A DNA stretch of 64,000 nt from Blepharisma japonicum (lineage: Eukaryota > Ciliophora > Heterotrichea > Heterotrichida > Blepharismidae): assembly GCA_949751835.1 (NCBI GenBank), contig CATKHK010000048.1, positions 186,001 through 250,000 of the forward strand. The letters run 5' to 3'. A program made the translations under genes and the position numbers. This document shows, in pieces, positions 23,659-32,915 of this stretch (position 1 is the first letter of the stretch; the number at the start of each line of letters is the position of its first letter). The notes below the pieces were generated by a model. It searched no databases and was not told where the DNA came from. It saw only the letters and a program-made list of their open reading frames with translations.

Positions 23659-25823
23659 TTAAAAATTAGAAAGCTCCATCAGTTTCTGATTATTTTTAGC
23701 AAGTCATCGCTTTGATTTCATAGCCACAAGATCCCACAAGCACTTATAATCTTTACATTTTTCATAAAGCAATCCAACCATAAGGGAAGTAACTGATTTC
23801 TCATTTAGATTTGAGATATCTAAATTATGACCAAGCAAGCTATTTGCGATACCCGATAAGCTAGGAGAAAATTCCCAGTACCCTTCGGTATTTTGTAGAT
23901 GCATTATTTTTTCAACTTCGCATCCAATATCAATTGACTTTACGTCATTTGTTTCCAAGGACACTTCTGGAAAGCTGTTAATTTCTTGATTACTTATTTC
24001 TATATTCTCAATCTCAGCTTCATAGATTTTTGCTTTTTTTATAGGGGAAACAACTTTTGATTTTTTAGTTCTTCCTCTTTTGGTTTGCAAAGATAAACCT
24101 ACTCTGTTTGAGGTGCTTCTAGTACTAGGAGCATTTTTTGGAGGGATTACTATTGCAGATACAGCTTTTATGGGGGGCTCAATATTTTTAGAATCTCACT
24201 CTCCAAGTTGATTTTTTTCGTAATTTTCGAGGTTAAATGATGTATAATCTCCTTCAATTAGATACTCTTTAGATTTGGCAATTGATAATTGTCTAGTGCA
24301 TTGATGTAAGCAAGTTTTAGCTTCCAAAGCGAGAATAGAAGATGAATTTATTATTTGGCCTTCACTTATCTCTAGACTTATTTCTTTGTTTATTCCAAAT
24401 GCCTTGCATTTATATTGCAGTCCTATGCTTTTAGGAAGTTTTCCTTTTTTAAAAACACCTGAAATTTCAATTTCTTCATCAATAAACTTACTAAATATAT
24501 CTCTCGGCCAAACAATATCAAATAAACGATAATCTGGCACATGAATATTAGTAAAAGCAGGAACCAAAGCTTGCTTCAGCGAACTTAAAACCGCTGGCTT
24601 TATCTGATCTTCACTATTAATAAACTGAGAAGTTCCTTTACCATGTTTAGCAAGATCATCTAAAAAAATTTCATTTGTGTTAATGCCAACTGTGCTGATT
24701 CTTATTTCATTTATATACTCTTGAACCAAACTGCTTATCTCTTGTCTGTTTCCCCAAAATCTTCCATTAGTAATAAAAAAGATTTTTAATGGATATCCAG
24801 AAATTCTACGTTGTTTTAAAACATATTTTAAGGGATCAAGAACATTAGGAGGCCATCCTAAATTAATTTCGCACTGAAGAACAGCACGGCATGCTTCGTC
24901 AGCTGAAGATTTATCATATTTCTTACTGGTTTTAAATATTCATTTAAGCGCTCACCAAATCTTATGATGTTAAAATAGCAGTCTTCAGGAAGGGAGCGAA
25001 TAAATAATGCAGCGGCTTCTGTAATTGTTTTGACTCAATCATCCATTGAATGGCACCTGTCGAGAAAAATAATATATTCTCCAGCTTGCATTTCTTGACT
25101 GATTTCCAAAAGTGTTGGATCTGCAGGGCATGATAAATGAAAAGCATATCTATTGATTCTTAAGTCTTTTTGGACGATAAGAAAAGGAATTTGAGGAGAT
25201 TTAAAATAATAAACAAGCTCAATATCATTATTAACATCAAAATTTTGGAAGATTGCAACGTTATGTGCTTGATCAAGCGTTATTAAATTACCGTTTTCAA
25301 GAATAAAACTATTTTCCTCATTCAAATTGGTTTGAAATATATGGAATTCTGCTGAATGGGGAGCTTCTTTAAGTTTTAATGGAAAAAGAGCTTTTGGGAT
25401 TTTTAGTTTTCAATAATCTTCTGAAAGTGTTTGTTCTGCTTTACAGACATATGTTGCTTCAATTATAATTTCAGTGTTTTCGTTAATATTTGTGATATTA
25501 TAAGTCGAAATATTAGTGTCTTGCAATATTTTAAGAATATATGGTTTCTCTCCTGCATTTACTGCATCTTCATAAGATTTTATAGGTATTTGCAGCTCTC
25601 GAAGTCTAATAGTTGATAATTTATTATTTTTGGTAATTGAGAGTTTTGATAATTGCATATCAGAAATGATTGGGAAAACATACTTCGCATTGATTTTATT
25701 TGTAATGTTACTGTGATGTATCTGCTTGAAAGTAAATTCAGTATAATTATAATGGATTTTACCATAAATACGAAAATCTATAAGTCATAAATGCCCATTG
25801 CATGGACCAACGAGAGAGGACAT
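23659..25823 (-). pseudogene. VIT-vWA paralogue A, frameshifted
   Basis: This is the downstream copy of a three-gene tandem. It keeps the VIT domain (MSSLVGPCNGHLWLIDF..., ATYVCKAEQTLSEDYWK), a vWA domain and the C-terminal domain (CEVEKIMHLQNTEGYWEF ... MKSKRWLAKNNQKL), with four or more TGA codons read as Trp. The reading frame shifts by one base inside the vWA domain near 24930-24965, just before KYDKSSADEACRAVL; no 15-17-nt GT-AG intron explains the shift. The metal site is also degraded: DRCHS instead of DxSxS, and the conserved Thr and second Asp are gone. The region between vWA and C-domain has a short basic linker (LQTKRGRTKKSKVV) but no histone fold. It is either a recent pseudogene or a one-base sequence error in a diverged paralogue. 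Confidence 0.75.
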
Positions 25824-26054
25824 TTTTATTATTTATGTAATAATTTATTTTCATAAAAAATTTATAGCAATTGAAACAGTTCGTAGGAAAGGAAACATCA
25901 ATTACTTGAGATGTAAGGTAAGCATGAGATGGCTGGAGAAAAAAGGGTAAATAGATAAAATCATAGATATTATAGAATGATTAAAATATCTGGGCAAGTT
26001 TTAAACTTATTTTTATTATTAATTTATGGTCTATAGTCTTTTTGAAGATGTTTA
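25824..26054. other. Spacer between paralogues A and B
   Basis: This is 231 bp of AT-rich sequence separating the start of copy A from the stop of copy B. No gene or repeat is recognised; it probably carries the promoter of copy A. Confidence 0.4.
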
Positions 26055-28673
26055 TTAAAAATCTGAAAGCTTAAGTAATTTTTGCTTGTTTTTTGCAAGC
26101 CATCTTTTAGCTTTCATTACTACAAGATCCCACAAGCACTTATAGTCTTTACATTTTTCTTCAAGCAACGCAACAACAAAAGCTGTAGTTGATTTTTCAT
26201 TCAATATAAAAATATCGATATAATAATCAAGCAAATTATTCGCAATATCTGATAAGTTCGCAGAAGTTTCCCAATACCCATCAGTATTTTGTAGATGCAT
26301 TATTTTTTCAACTTCATATCCAACATCAATGCATTTTACCTCATTTTTTTTCTGGGCTGGTTTAGGCGAATTAGAAGCTTCTTTTTTCTTCTTTTCAATA
26401 GGTTTGGCTTCTGCTTTTTCTATTTTCGCCTTTTTTGGAGGAGGGATTACTTTTGCTTGTTTACCTCTTGTTCTTTTAGTTTGTAAGACGACTTCTGCTG
26501 ATTTAGATGTGCTTCGAGTTCTAGGAGTAGTTGCGGCTGGTGTTGAAACTTTAGTAGATGAGCTTTTAGGAGTTGCAGCTCTTCTAGGGGTAGATTTTTT
26601 AGCAGCTTTTTTAGCTTGAGGCTTAATTTGAGCAGGAGTTTTCCCTGATCTGGTTTTTCCTTGTTTAGGGCTTGCTGGTTGGTTTTGCCCTGCTTGCTGA
26701 ACATCAATAACTGCTTCTTGTATATCCACAGGTCTAACAGTCATTCTTTTATGATTTGCAGAAGCATTAACTGAAGCTTTGAACACATCAACAATATATG
26801 CTTCAGCTGCTTCATGAAAAGCCTGAAAAGCTTCTTTTTGGAATCTCATGTCCGGAATGGTATCATTGCTTATTGTCCGAACAATATTTTTGAATTTTGT
26901 TTTGGGGATTAATAAATCTGTTGAACTTTGATATTTTTTAATTTCTTGCTCTGCACGTTTTCCAGGTCTAAATCTATGCGGCTTTTTAACACCAATAGTA
27001 GGATTTATAGATCTTGCATTTACTGCTTTTTTCTTTGGAGCAAATTTAGGCTGCACTGTTTGTGGCAAGTTCGTTTTTTCATATTTTTCAGCTGCAAATG
27101 AGGTATATTCCCCTTCAACTTTATACTCTTTGGATTTTTTAATTGATAATGCTTTATCACATCGCTTTAAGTACTCTTTGGCTTCTAATACAAGAATTGC
27201 GCTAGAAGTCACTATTTGTTCTTCATTTATGGGTAATTCTATTTCTCTCATTGATCCCAGTTTTTCACTTTGAAATTGCAGTGCAATTTTTTTGGGGAGT
27301 TTTCCTTTCTTAAAAACTCCTGAAATTTCAATTTTTTCATTAGAAAAAACACTGAATGGATCTCTTGGCCATACAAAGTCAAACGGTTTATAGTCTGCCA
27401 GCTGAATATTTGTAAGTGCAGGAACTAAAGCTTGCTTCAGTGAGCTTAAAATGGCTGGTTTTATTTGATTAATGCTATTTATTTGCTGAGAAGTGCCATT
27501 GCCCATTTGTGCAAGATCATCAATAAATTTCTCATTTGTGTTTATGCCAATGGCACTTATTTTGACATCTTTATGTTTTTCTATCAGTGTTTTGAATACA
27601 TTTTTATCACCCCATATATTTCCATCAGTTACCACAAAGATGCTTAAAGGATACCCAGGGATTCTGTTGCTTTCTAAAACATATTTTAAAGGCTCCAGAA
27701 GGTCAGTTCCTCCCATATCGCTCATATACTCAAGAACGACACGATGTGCTTCGTCAGCTGAACATTTATCATATTTTTTACTCTTTTTAAACATTGACTG
27801 GTATCTACTTCCGAAGCTTACGATGTTGAAATAGCAGTTCTCTGGAAGTGAACGAATAAATAGTGCGACAGCTTCTGTTGCTAATTTTATTCTGCTGCGC
27901 ATTGATCCACTTCTGTCTAATAATATAACAAATTCTCCAATTTGTGCTCCTCCACTTGAATCCAAAAGGTCTTCGTCTGGCTTGTAGGATAAATAAAAAG
28001 CATGCCTATCTGTACCTTGATCGCATTGAACTATAATAAATGGTTCATTAGGAATTTCTTGATAGTAAGTTACTTCAAGATCGATATCAGGGCTAAAATC
28101 CTTAAAATTTACCTGGTTGTGTTTTTTATCAAGAGTTACTGCATTCCCATTTTTAACAATAACTTCGCCTTTTCGTGTTATTGATTCATTAGTGATATTG
28201 GCAAAGCAAGGAGTGTTTTCAAGTTTATTTGGAAAAAGAGTTTTGGGGATTATGAACTTCCAAAAGTTTTCTGGAAGTGCTTGTTCTGATTTGCAGACAT
28301 AAGTAGCTTCAATTTTTATTTCTGAGCTTCCTTCAACTTCTCCAATATCATAAACCATCATGTCAGAATCACGCAACTTTTCGAGCAAAAAATCGCTTTC
28401 ACCTGCATTTTTTGCCTCCTGATAAGATTTTAGAGGCTTATTAGGCTCTTCGATACTAAGCTGGTCGGAAGTATTGTCTCTTATTATTTTGAGTTCAGAT
28501 AGGTGTATGTCGGAAATGATCGGAAAAACATATTTTGCATCGATTGCAGCTTTGGAATTGTTGGAATAACACTGCACTAAAGTAAATTCAGCATAATTGT
28601 AATTAAGCCCTCCACTAATATGAAATTCGATAAGCTCTAGGTGAGCATTGTTGGAACCAACTAAAGAAGACAT
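26055..28673 (-). CDS. VIT-vWA protein with an inserted histone H3 fold (paralogue B)
   Basis: This is an uninterrupted 872-residue protein with four parts: a VIT domain (about 10-135), a vWA domain (246-410) with an intact metal site (DRSGS at 253-257, Thr323, Asp350), a histone H3-like fold (563-655), and a C-terminal domain (784-872; HLQNTDGYWE ... KRWLAKN) resembling the tail of PARP4 and VWA5A. The H3 segment begins GVKKPHRFRPGKRAEQEIKK and continues through RFQKEAFQAFHEAAEAYI and MTVRPVDIQEA, following histone H3 helix by helix. Residues 660-780 form a Lys/Ser/Thr/Pro-rich linker with TPRR, TPKS and SPKP motifs like a histone tail. There is no signal peptide, so it is probably intracellular, possibly nuclear. 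It is the only copy of the three with a complete frame and metal site. Confidence 0.93.
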   Translation of the reverse strand: MSSLVGSNNAHLELIEFHISGGLNYNYAEFTLVQCYSNNSKAAIDAKYVFPIISDIHLSELKIIRDNTSDQLSIEEPNKPLKSYQEAKNAGESDFLLEKLRDSDMMVYDIGEVEGSSEIKIEATYVCKSEQALPENFWKFIIPKTLFPNKLENTPCFANITNESITRKGEVIVKNGNAVTLDKKHNQVNFKDFSPDIDLEVTYYQEIPNEPFIIVQCDQGTDRHAFYLSYKPDEDLLDSSGGAQIGEFVILLDRSGSMRSRIKLATEAVALFIRSLPENCYFNIVSFGSRYQSMFKKSKKYDKCSADEAHRVVLEYMSDMGGTDLLEPLKYVLESNRIPGYPLSIFVVTDGNIWGDKNVFKTLIEKHKDVKISAIGINTNEKFIDDLAQMGNGTSQQINSINQIKPAILSSLKQALVPALTNIQLADYKPFDFVWPRDPFSVFSNEKIEISGVFKKGKLPKKIALQFQSEKLGSMREIELPINEEQIVTSSAILVLEAKEYLKRCDKALSIKKSKEYKVEGEYTSFAAEKYEKTNLPQTVQPKFAPKKKAVNARSINPTIGVKKPHRFRPGKRAEQEIKKYQSSTDLLIPKTKFKNIVRTISNDTIPDMRFQKEAFQAFHEAAEAYIVDVFKASVNASANHKRMTVRPVDIQEAVIDVQQAGQNQPASPKQGKTRSGKTPAQIKPQAKKAAKKSTPRRAATPKSSSTKVSTPAATTPRTRSTSKSAEVVLQTKRTRGKQAKVIPPPKKAKIEKAEAKPIEKKKKEASNSPKPAQKKNEVKCIDVGYEVEKIMHLQNTDGYWETSANLSDIANNLLDYYIDIFILNEKSTTAFVVALLEEKCKDYKCLWDLVVMKAKRWLAKNKQKLLKLSDF
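26709..26987 (-). other. Histone H3-like fold embedded in paralogue B
   Basis: These bases encode residues 563-655. The match to core H3 starts at the GVKKPHR(F/Y)RPG lead-in just before the alphaN helix and runs to MTVRPVDIQEA, where H3 has VTIMPKDIQLA. Loop 1 has the same length as canonical H3 (TIPDMRFQ against FKTDLRFQ), with no CENP-A-type insertion. The Lys pair equivalent to H3 K36/K37 is kept. Upstream residues KKKAVNARSINPTI faintly echo the end of the H3 tail. The two neighbouring paralogues have nothing similar here. Confidence 0.9.
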
Positions 28674-28854
28674 TTATATTATTAGCAAAAATGGATTTAG
28701 TTAAGATATCTATGATTAATTGCATTGTATTTTCTGATTAACTTAAAGCATCTAATCAAATTAGTGCAATAGTTAATTGTGAAAGAGCTAAAAAATTTTA
28801 AAATTATTTATAAAAATTATTAGCTTACAATTGTGGTTATAATAATGCATTAAT

Positions 28855-28905
28855 ATTTGAAAGTTTAATAGGTTTTTGATTGCCTTTTGCAAGCCATCTC
28901 TTAGC
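28855..28905 (-). pseudogene. Relic of the C-terminal domain of paralogue C
   Basis: On the minus strand this stretch reads KAKRWLAKGNQKPIKLSN, nearly the same as the last residues of copies A and B (KRWLAKNKQKLLKLSDF). It lies about 400 bp downstream of the stop of copy C, with no recognisable domain remainder between. This indicates that copy C once had the full C-terminal domain and lost it by decay or partial deletion. Confidence 0.65.
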
Positions 28906-29294
28906 TTTCTAAGTAAAGCAATAATTAAAACTATAATTAATTATCATCTAGTTTTGAGTTCGCAAGATCTCCTTACTAAAAATGAATAAACATGTTCTTT
29001 TAGTTCAATTTTATAACTTAATACGAAGAAAACTCTATCATTATTTCATTAGAATACCATTGAGGTTCCTTTCTAATTTAATAAAATAAAAAGTCTTTAA
29101 AGAAATCAAATTGTGTGAAATTTATAAATGAGAATTGCTAGAAATGTTCTAAACAAAATGAAATAAAGGTGCTGGGATTAGATATAAAGTAAAAGCTTAA
29201 GACATTGGGATTATCTGCAAGTTTTACAGATACTGTGAATTATTTACTCGATTATGACTTAGTTTCCAGCAAATTCATGTTTATAAATTTCAGT
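28906..29294. other. Degenerate spacer between the C-domain relic and copy C
   Basis: This is AT-rich sequence with no open frame. A few words near 28960 vaguely recall the coding sequence of the vWA-family C-terminal domain (GCAAGATCTCC, compare ACAAGATCCCAC), suggesting decayed exon sequence, but the match is too weak to annotate further. Confidence 0.35.
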
Positions 29295-31250
29295 TTACTT
29301 AATCTGAGCTTCATCTGTCTTGGCCTTTTTTCGAGGAGAAGTGGCGTCTAATTTCTTATTTCTTCCTCTTTTTATCTGTAAGACTGCATCTGCAGAACAA
29401 GAAGCACTTTGAGCTTGATTAGGAACTTCAGGTGATACAGCCCCAGATCGTATCTTAGGGGTTGAATTAACGCTTAAAGCAGTTTCTTTACCAGATCGTT
29501 TATTTTTTTGCTTTATTTTTGCTGCAGGCTTTAGTAAATTTCTCTCTGAGCTAGTTATTTCATGCTCCTGAAATACTGAATAACTTTGTTCTGATTGCTC
29601 TTTATCATAAACCTCTTCCCTCAACTCATTATTAGTCGTGAGCTCTTCTGCCAGCTTAACTTTTTTATATCTTTCAATTTTGAATGAGGAGTAATCTCCT
29701 TCAACTTGATATTCTTTGGATTTTCTAATTGATAACTCTTTATCACATTGTTTAATATACCTTTTGGATTCAAGCACAAGAATTGAAGATGTAATTGATA
29801 TTTGACCTTCAGTTATGCTTCAATTTATATGCTTAGGAGGTCCCACTCTATCAGTTTTAAACTGTAAATCTATATTTTTTGGAAGCACTCCTCTCTTGAA
29901 AACACCTGAGATTTCAATTTTTTCTTCCAAAGTAGCATTGAAAGCTTCATTTGGTAAAACAAAATCAAATAGTCTATCGTCTAAAAGTTGAATATCAGTA
30001 AAAGTTGGAGTCAATGATCTTAAAACTGCTTGCCCTATCTCATTTTGGCTATTAATTATTTGAGAGGTTCCTTTTCCTATTCTAGCAAGCTCTTTAATAA
30101 AAGTGAGATCTGCATCTATCCCAATTGTATTGATTTTAACTTCCTTATACTTTTTTATTAATCTAGTAATTTTGCTTTTATTATCTCAAGTATTCCTATT
30201 AGTTATAACAAATATGCTCAGTGGATATCCAGGTATCCTAGAACTTTCTAATATATATTTCAAAGGTCCAAAAATATCACTTTCTATCATATTACTATTT
30301 AATGAGCAAATTGCTTGATGTGCTTCATCTGCTGAACATTGATTATATTTTCGACTTATTTCAAATATTGGCTTTCCAAAGCTAACAACATTAAAATAGT
30401 AATTTTCTGGAAGAGAACGAATAAATAATGCAGCTGCTTCAGTAATCAATGGGATTTTATTACCAATAGAAGCAGCATTTTCATCAAGTAAAAGAACAAA
30501 TTCTCCAGCAAGCCCTTCTTCACTTAAATCCAAAAGATTTTTATCTGGCTTATATGATAAATAAAAAGCATATCTATTAATTCTTGGGTCTTTTTGAACT
30601 GTAAGATAAGTCTCCTGAGGCGTTTCGAAATAGTAAGCAACTTCGAGATCATCATCTGGACTAAAATTCATAAAGCTTGCAACTCCAAAATCTAATTCAA
30701 GTGTTATAAAATTTCCACTTTGAAGCGAAAACTTATTATATTGCCTAAGAGAATAGTCCCAAAATGAATTAATATCTGCTGTATATGGAACTTGTTGATG
30801 TCCAAATGGAAAGAGAGCCTTAGGGATTTTGAATTTCCAATAGGGCTCTAAAGGCATTTTCTCAGTTTTGCAAACAAAAACTGTCTCAACTTGAATTTCT
30901 TCATTTGCAACAATTTTTTCAACATCATATACCATCATGTCATACTCTTGAAGTTTTTCAAGAGTGTAAGAGGTTTCTCCTGCGTTTTTTGCATCTTCAT
31001 ATGATTTCAGAAGATTATAAGCTTCTTCAATTTTAAGGCTAGAATTAGATCTAGTTCGGAAAACTGAGAGATTTATGAGATTGATGCTGGGAATGACTGG
31101 AGATATATATTTTGCATAAATTTCTACATTGGAGCAATTTAAGTAGAACTGATGGAAAGTGAATTCAGCTGAATTATTATGAATCGTCCCATCAATATGG
31201 AATTTTGTAAGTTTAAGAGGCTCATTGTTGGAGCCAAATAAAATTGACAT
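29295..31250 (-). CDS. VIT-vWA paralogue C, truncated, metal site lost
   Basis: This is a 651-residue frame using two TGA codons as Trp (30186 region, RNTWDNKSK; 29820 region, HINWSITEG). It has the VIT domain and a vWA domain whose metal-binding motif is gone: DENAA replaces DxSxS, and TNRNT replaces TDG. It lacks both the H3 fold and the C-terminal domain, ending after a basic linker (RGRNKKLDATSPRKKAKTDE). The start at 31250 gives MSILFGSNN, aligned with MSSLVGSNN of copy B; an upstream in-frame ATG (31268) is less likely. It could still make protein, but probably cannot bind metal ligand. It is intermediate between a functional paralogue and a pseudogene. Confidence 0.75.
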
Positions 31251-31958
31251 TTTTATTAGAATCATCAATAAATCAACATTAGAATTCTAAAAATAGACCA
31301 ATATTGCTTATTTTAAATTAATTAATTTCTAATCTCATTGAATTTCAAAATGATACAGACTAGTTTTATAATATAGCTGTATCAAATAGCGAGTCTTATT
31401 ACAGTATTTAATAAATAGAGTATAGGCTTGGGTTTAATTAGGCATTTCTTTGAATTTTTGAGCAGTTTTTGCTAATTTCACCTTTTTTTGATAAACCAAT
31501 TATGATTGAATGAAGTAATCAGTCCCAGTTGAAGAATAAATTGCTCATTGTCTCAGAAAAAGCATCAAAAATAAAGAAACCATAAAATTTTGCATTTTGA
31601 ATCATCCATTCCACAAATAGATATGATCAAATCTAAACAGCTATTGGCGAAGCAGCAGGATATTAAATTAAATAGGATGATTTTAGCTAAAGAGTCCTAT
31701 TTAATAAAATATATATTGATTTAAAATTGCTTTTCATAAATTTTATGTCAAAATTTTTGAGTAAACAAATTATTATTCACTTGGCTAAACTAATTTTTTG
31801 TTCTAAATCTAAACTAAAAACTTGATATCCCTCTTAGCTTTCTTCTCTTTTAATATTATTTTTCTGACAATATTCATTTTTATATATTTTTTAAAATTTC
31901 AACCCTTATTATAACATCATTTTAGATTTTTCTGATTAAGTTATATTTAATAATTTAA
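31251..31958. other. AT-rich spacer, no gene seen
   Basis: This 708-bp stretch separates the vWA cluster from the phosphatase gene and is the longest spacer in the window. No open frame of coding character, RNA gene, terminal repeat or duplicated segment was recognised by eye, allowing for UGA = Trp. Confidence 0.5.
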
Positions 31959-32897
31959 ATGGAACTTCCTAAAGTTGAAGGACCTCACGATGGGCGGGAT
32001 ATCTCATATAACTATTTTTACAAGCAATGCGAGGACTTAAATGAAATCGAAGAAGGAATCCCTGTCTCCTCTTTTTCCAACCTTTCCAAAATGCGAAATA
32101 AAGATCTTGAATTCAGACTAATGCGAAAAATCACCGAAACCAAGAAGCATATGGAGTTTTTAGTCCAAAATACTCCAAAGCTTCAAGGCTTAAACAGATA
32201 TTCAGATATCCTTCCTTTCCAAGACACAATAGTTTCACTAGAAAGTGGCGATTACATAAACGCTGACTGAATAAAGCATCCTATGCCAGACCACAAACTT
32301 TTTATAGCAACACAAGGTCCTTTAGAATCTACAAGGGATTCTTTTTGGAGAATGATATGGGAATATAACGTAAGTCTCATCGTAATGATATCAGCTATAA
32401 GGGAAGCTGGAAAAGTTAAATGTGATCAATATTTCCCAATAGGAGACTCTATAGAGTTACCGAATTTTGTGATAACTCCTGTCAGCTCAGAAACTCCTTT
32501 TCCTTCTATAACAGCCCGAATTTTCCAAATCACCCACAAAACGACGATGGAAACCAGGACAGTGTCTCATTTGCAGTCGGTTGCATGGCCAGATCATGGG
32601 ACACCTGAGCTTGAAGACGAATTTGACTCTATTGATTACCTTTTAAACTTCTTAGAATCTCATAAAGAAAAACATGTCGTTATTCATTGCAGCGCAGGGA
32701 TTGGCAGGACAGGCACTCTTATAGCTCTTTTCCAAATGGTCCAGACTATCAAACTTATGAAAGAAGATGCAAGAATCAGCGTCTTCGGGACAGTCAGAAG
32801 GCTACGTGAACAACGCTGGGGAATGGTCCAAACCAAAGACCAATACGACTTCTTGTATAGATTTATGGACGAATGGATCAATAAATATCATAATTAG
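31959..32897 (+). CDS. Classical protein tyrosine phosphatase, non-receptor type
   Basis: The 312-residue protein is a single PTP catalytic domain without membrane segment or targeting domain. The order of motifs is canonical: NRYSDILPFQDT (substrate loop), DYINADWIKH (Trp is TGA at 32268-32270), ATQGPLESTRDSFWRMIW (Q-loop region), WPDHGTPE (general acid Asp) and HCSAGIGRTG with catalytic Cys244 and the P-loop Arg. Q-loop-like QRWGMVQTKDQYDFLY completes the fold. It should dephosphorylate phosphotyrosine proteins. The kinesin ATG follows after only 18 bp. Confidence 0.93.
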
Positions 32898-32915
32898 CTT
32901 AAATTATTTGATATA

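Noticed and set aside
31250-31268. Start of paralogue C at the upstream ATG (31268)
   Set aside because: The later start aligns with the MSSLVGSNN starts of copies A and B.
31251-31958. Possible hidden gene in the longest spacer
   Set aside because: Allowing UGA = Trp and 15-nt introns I could not assemble a coding frame; it is AT-rich with no homology.
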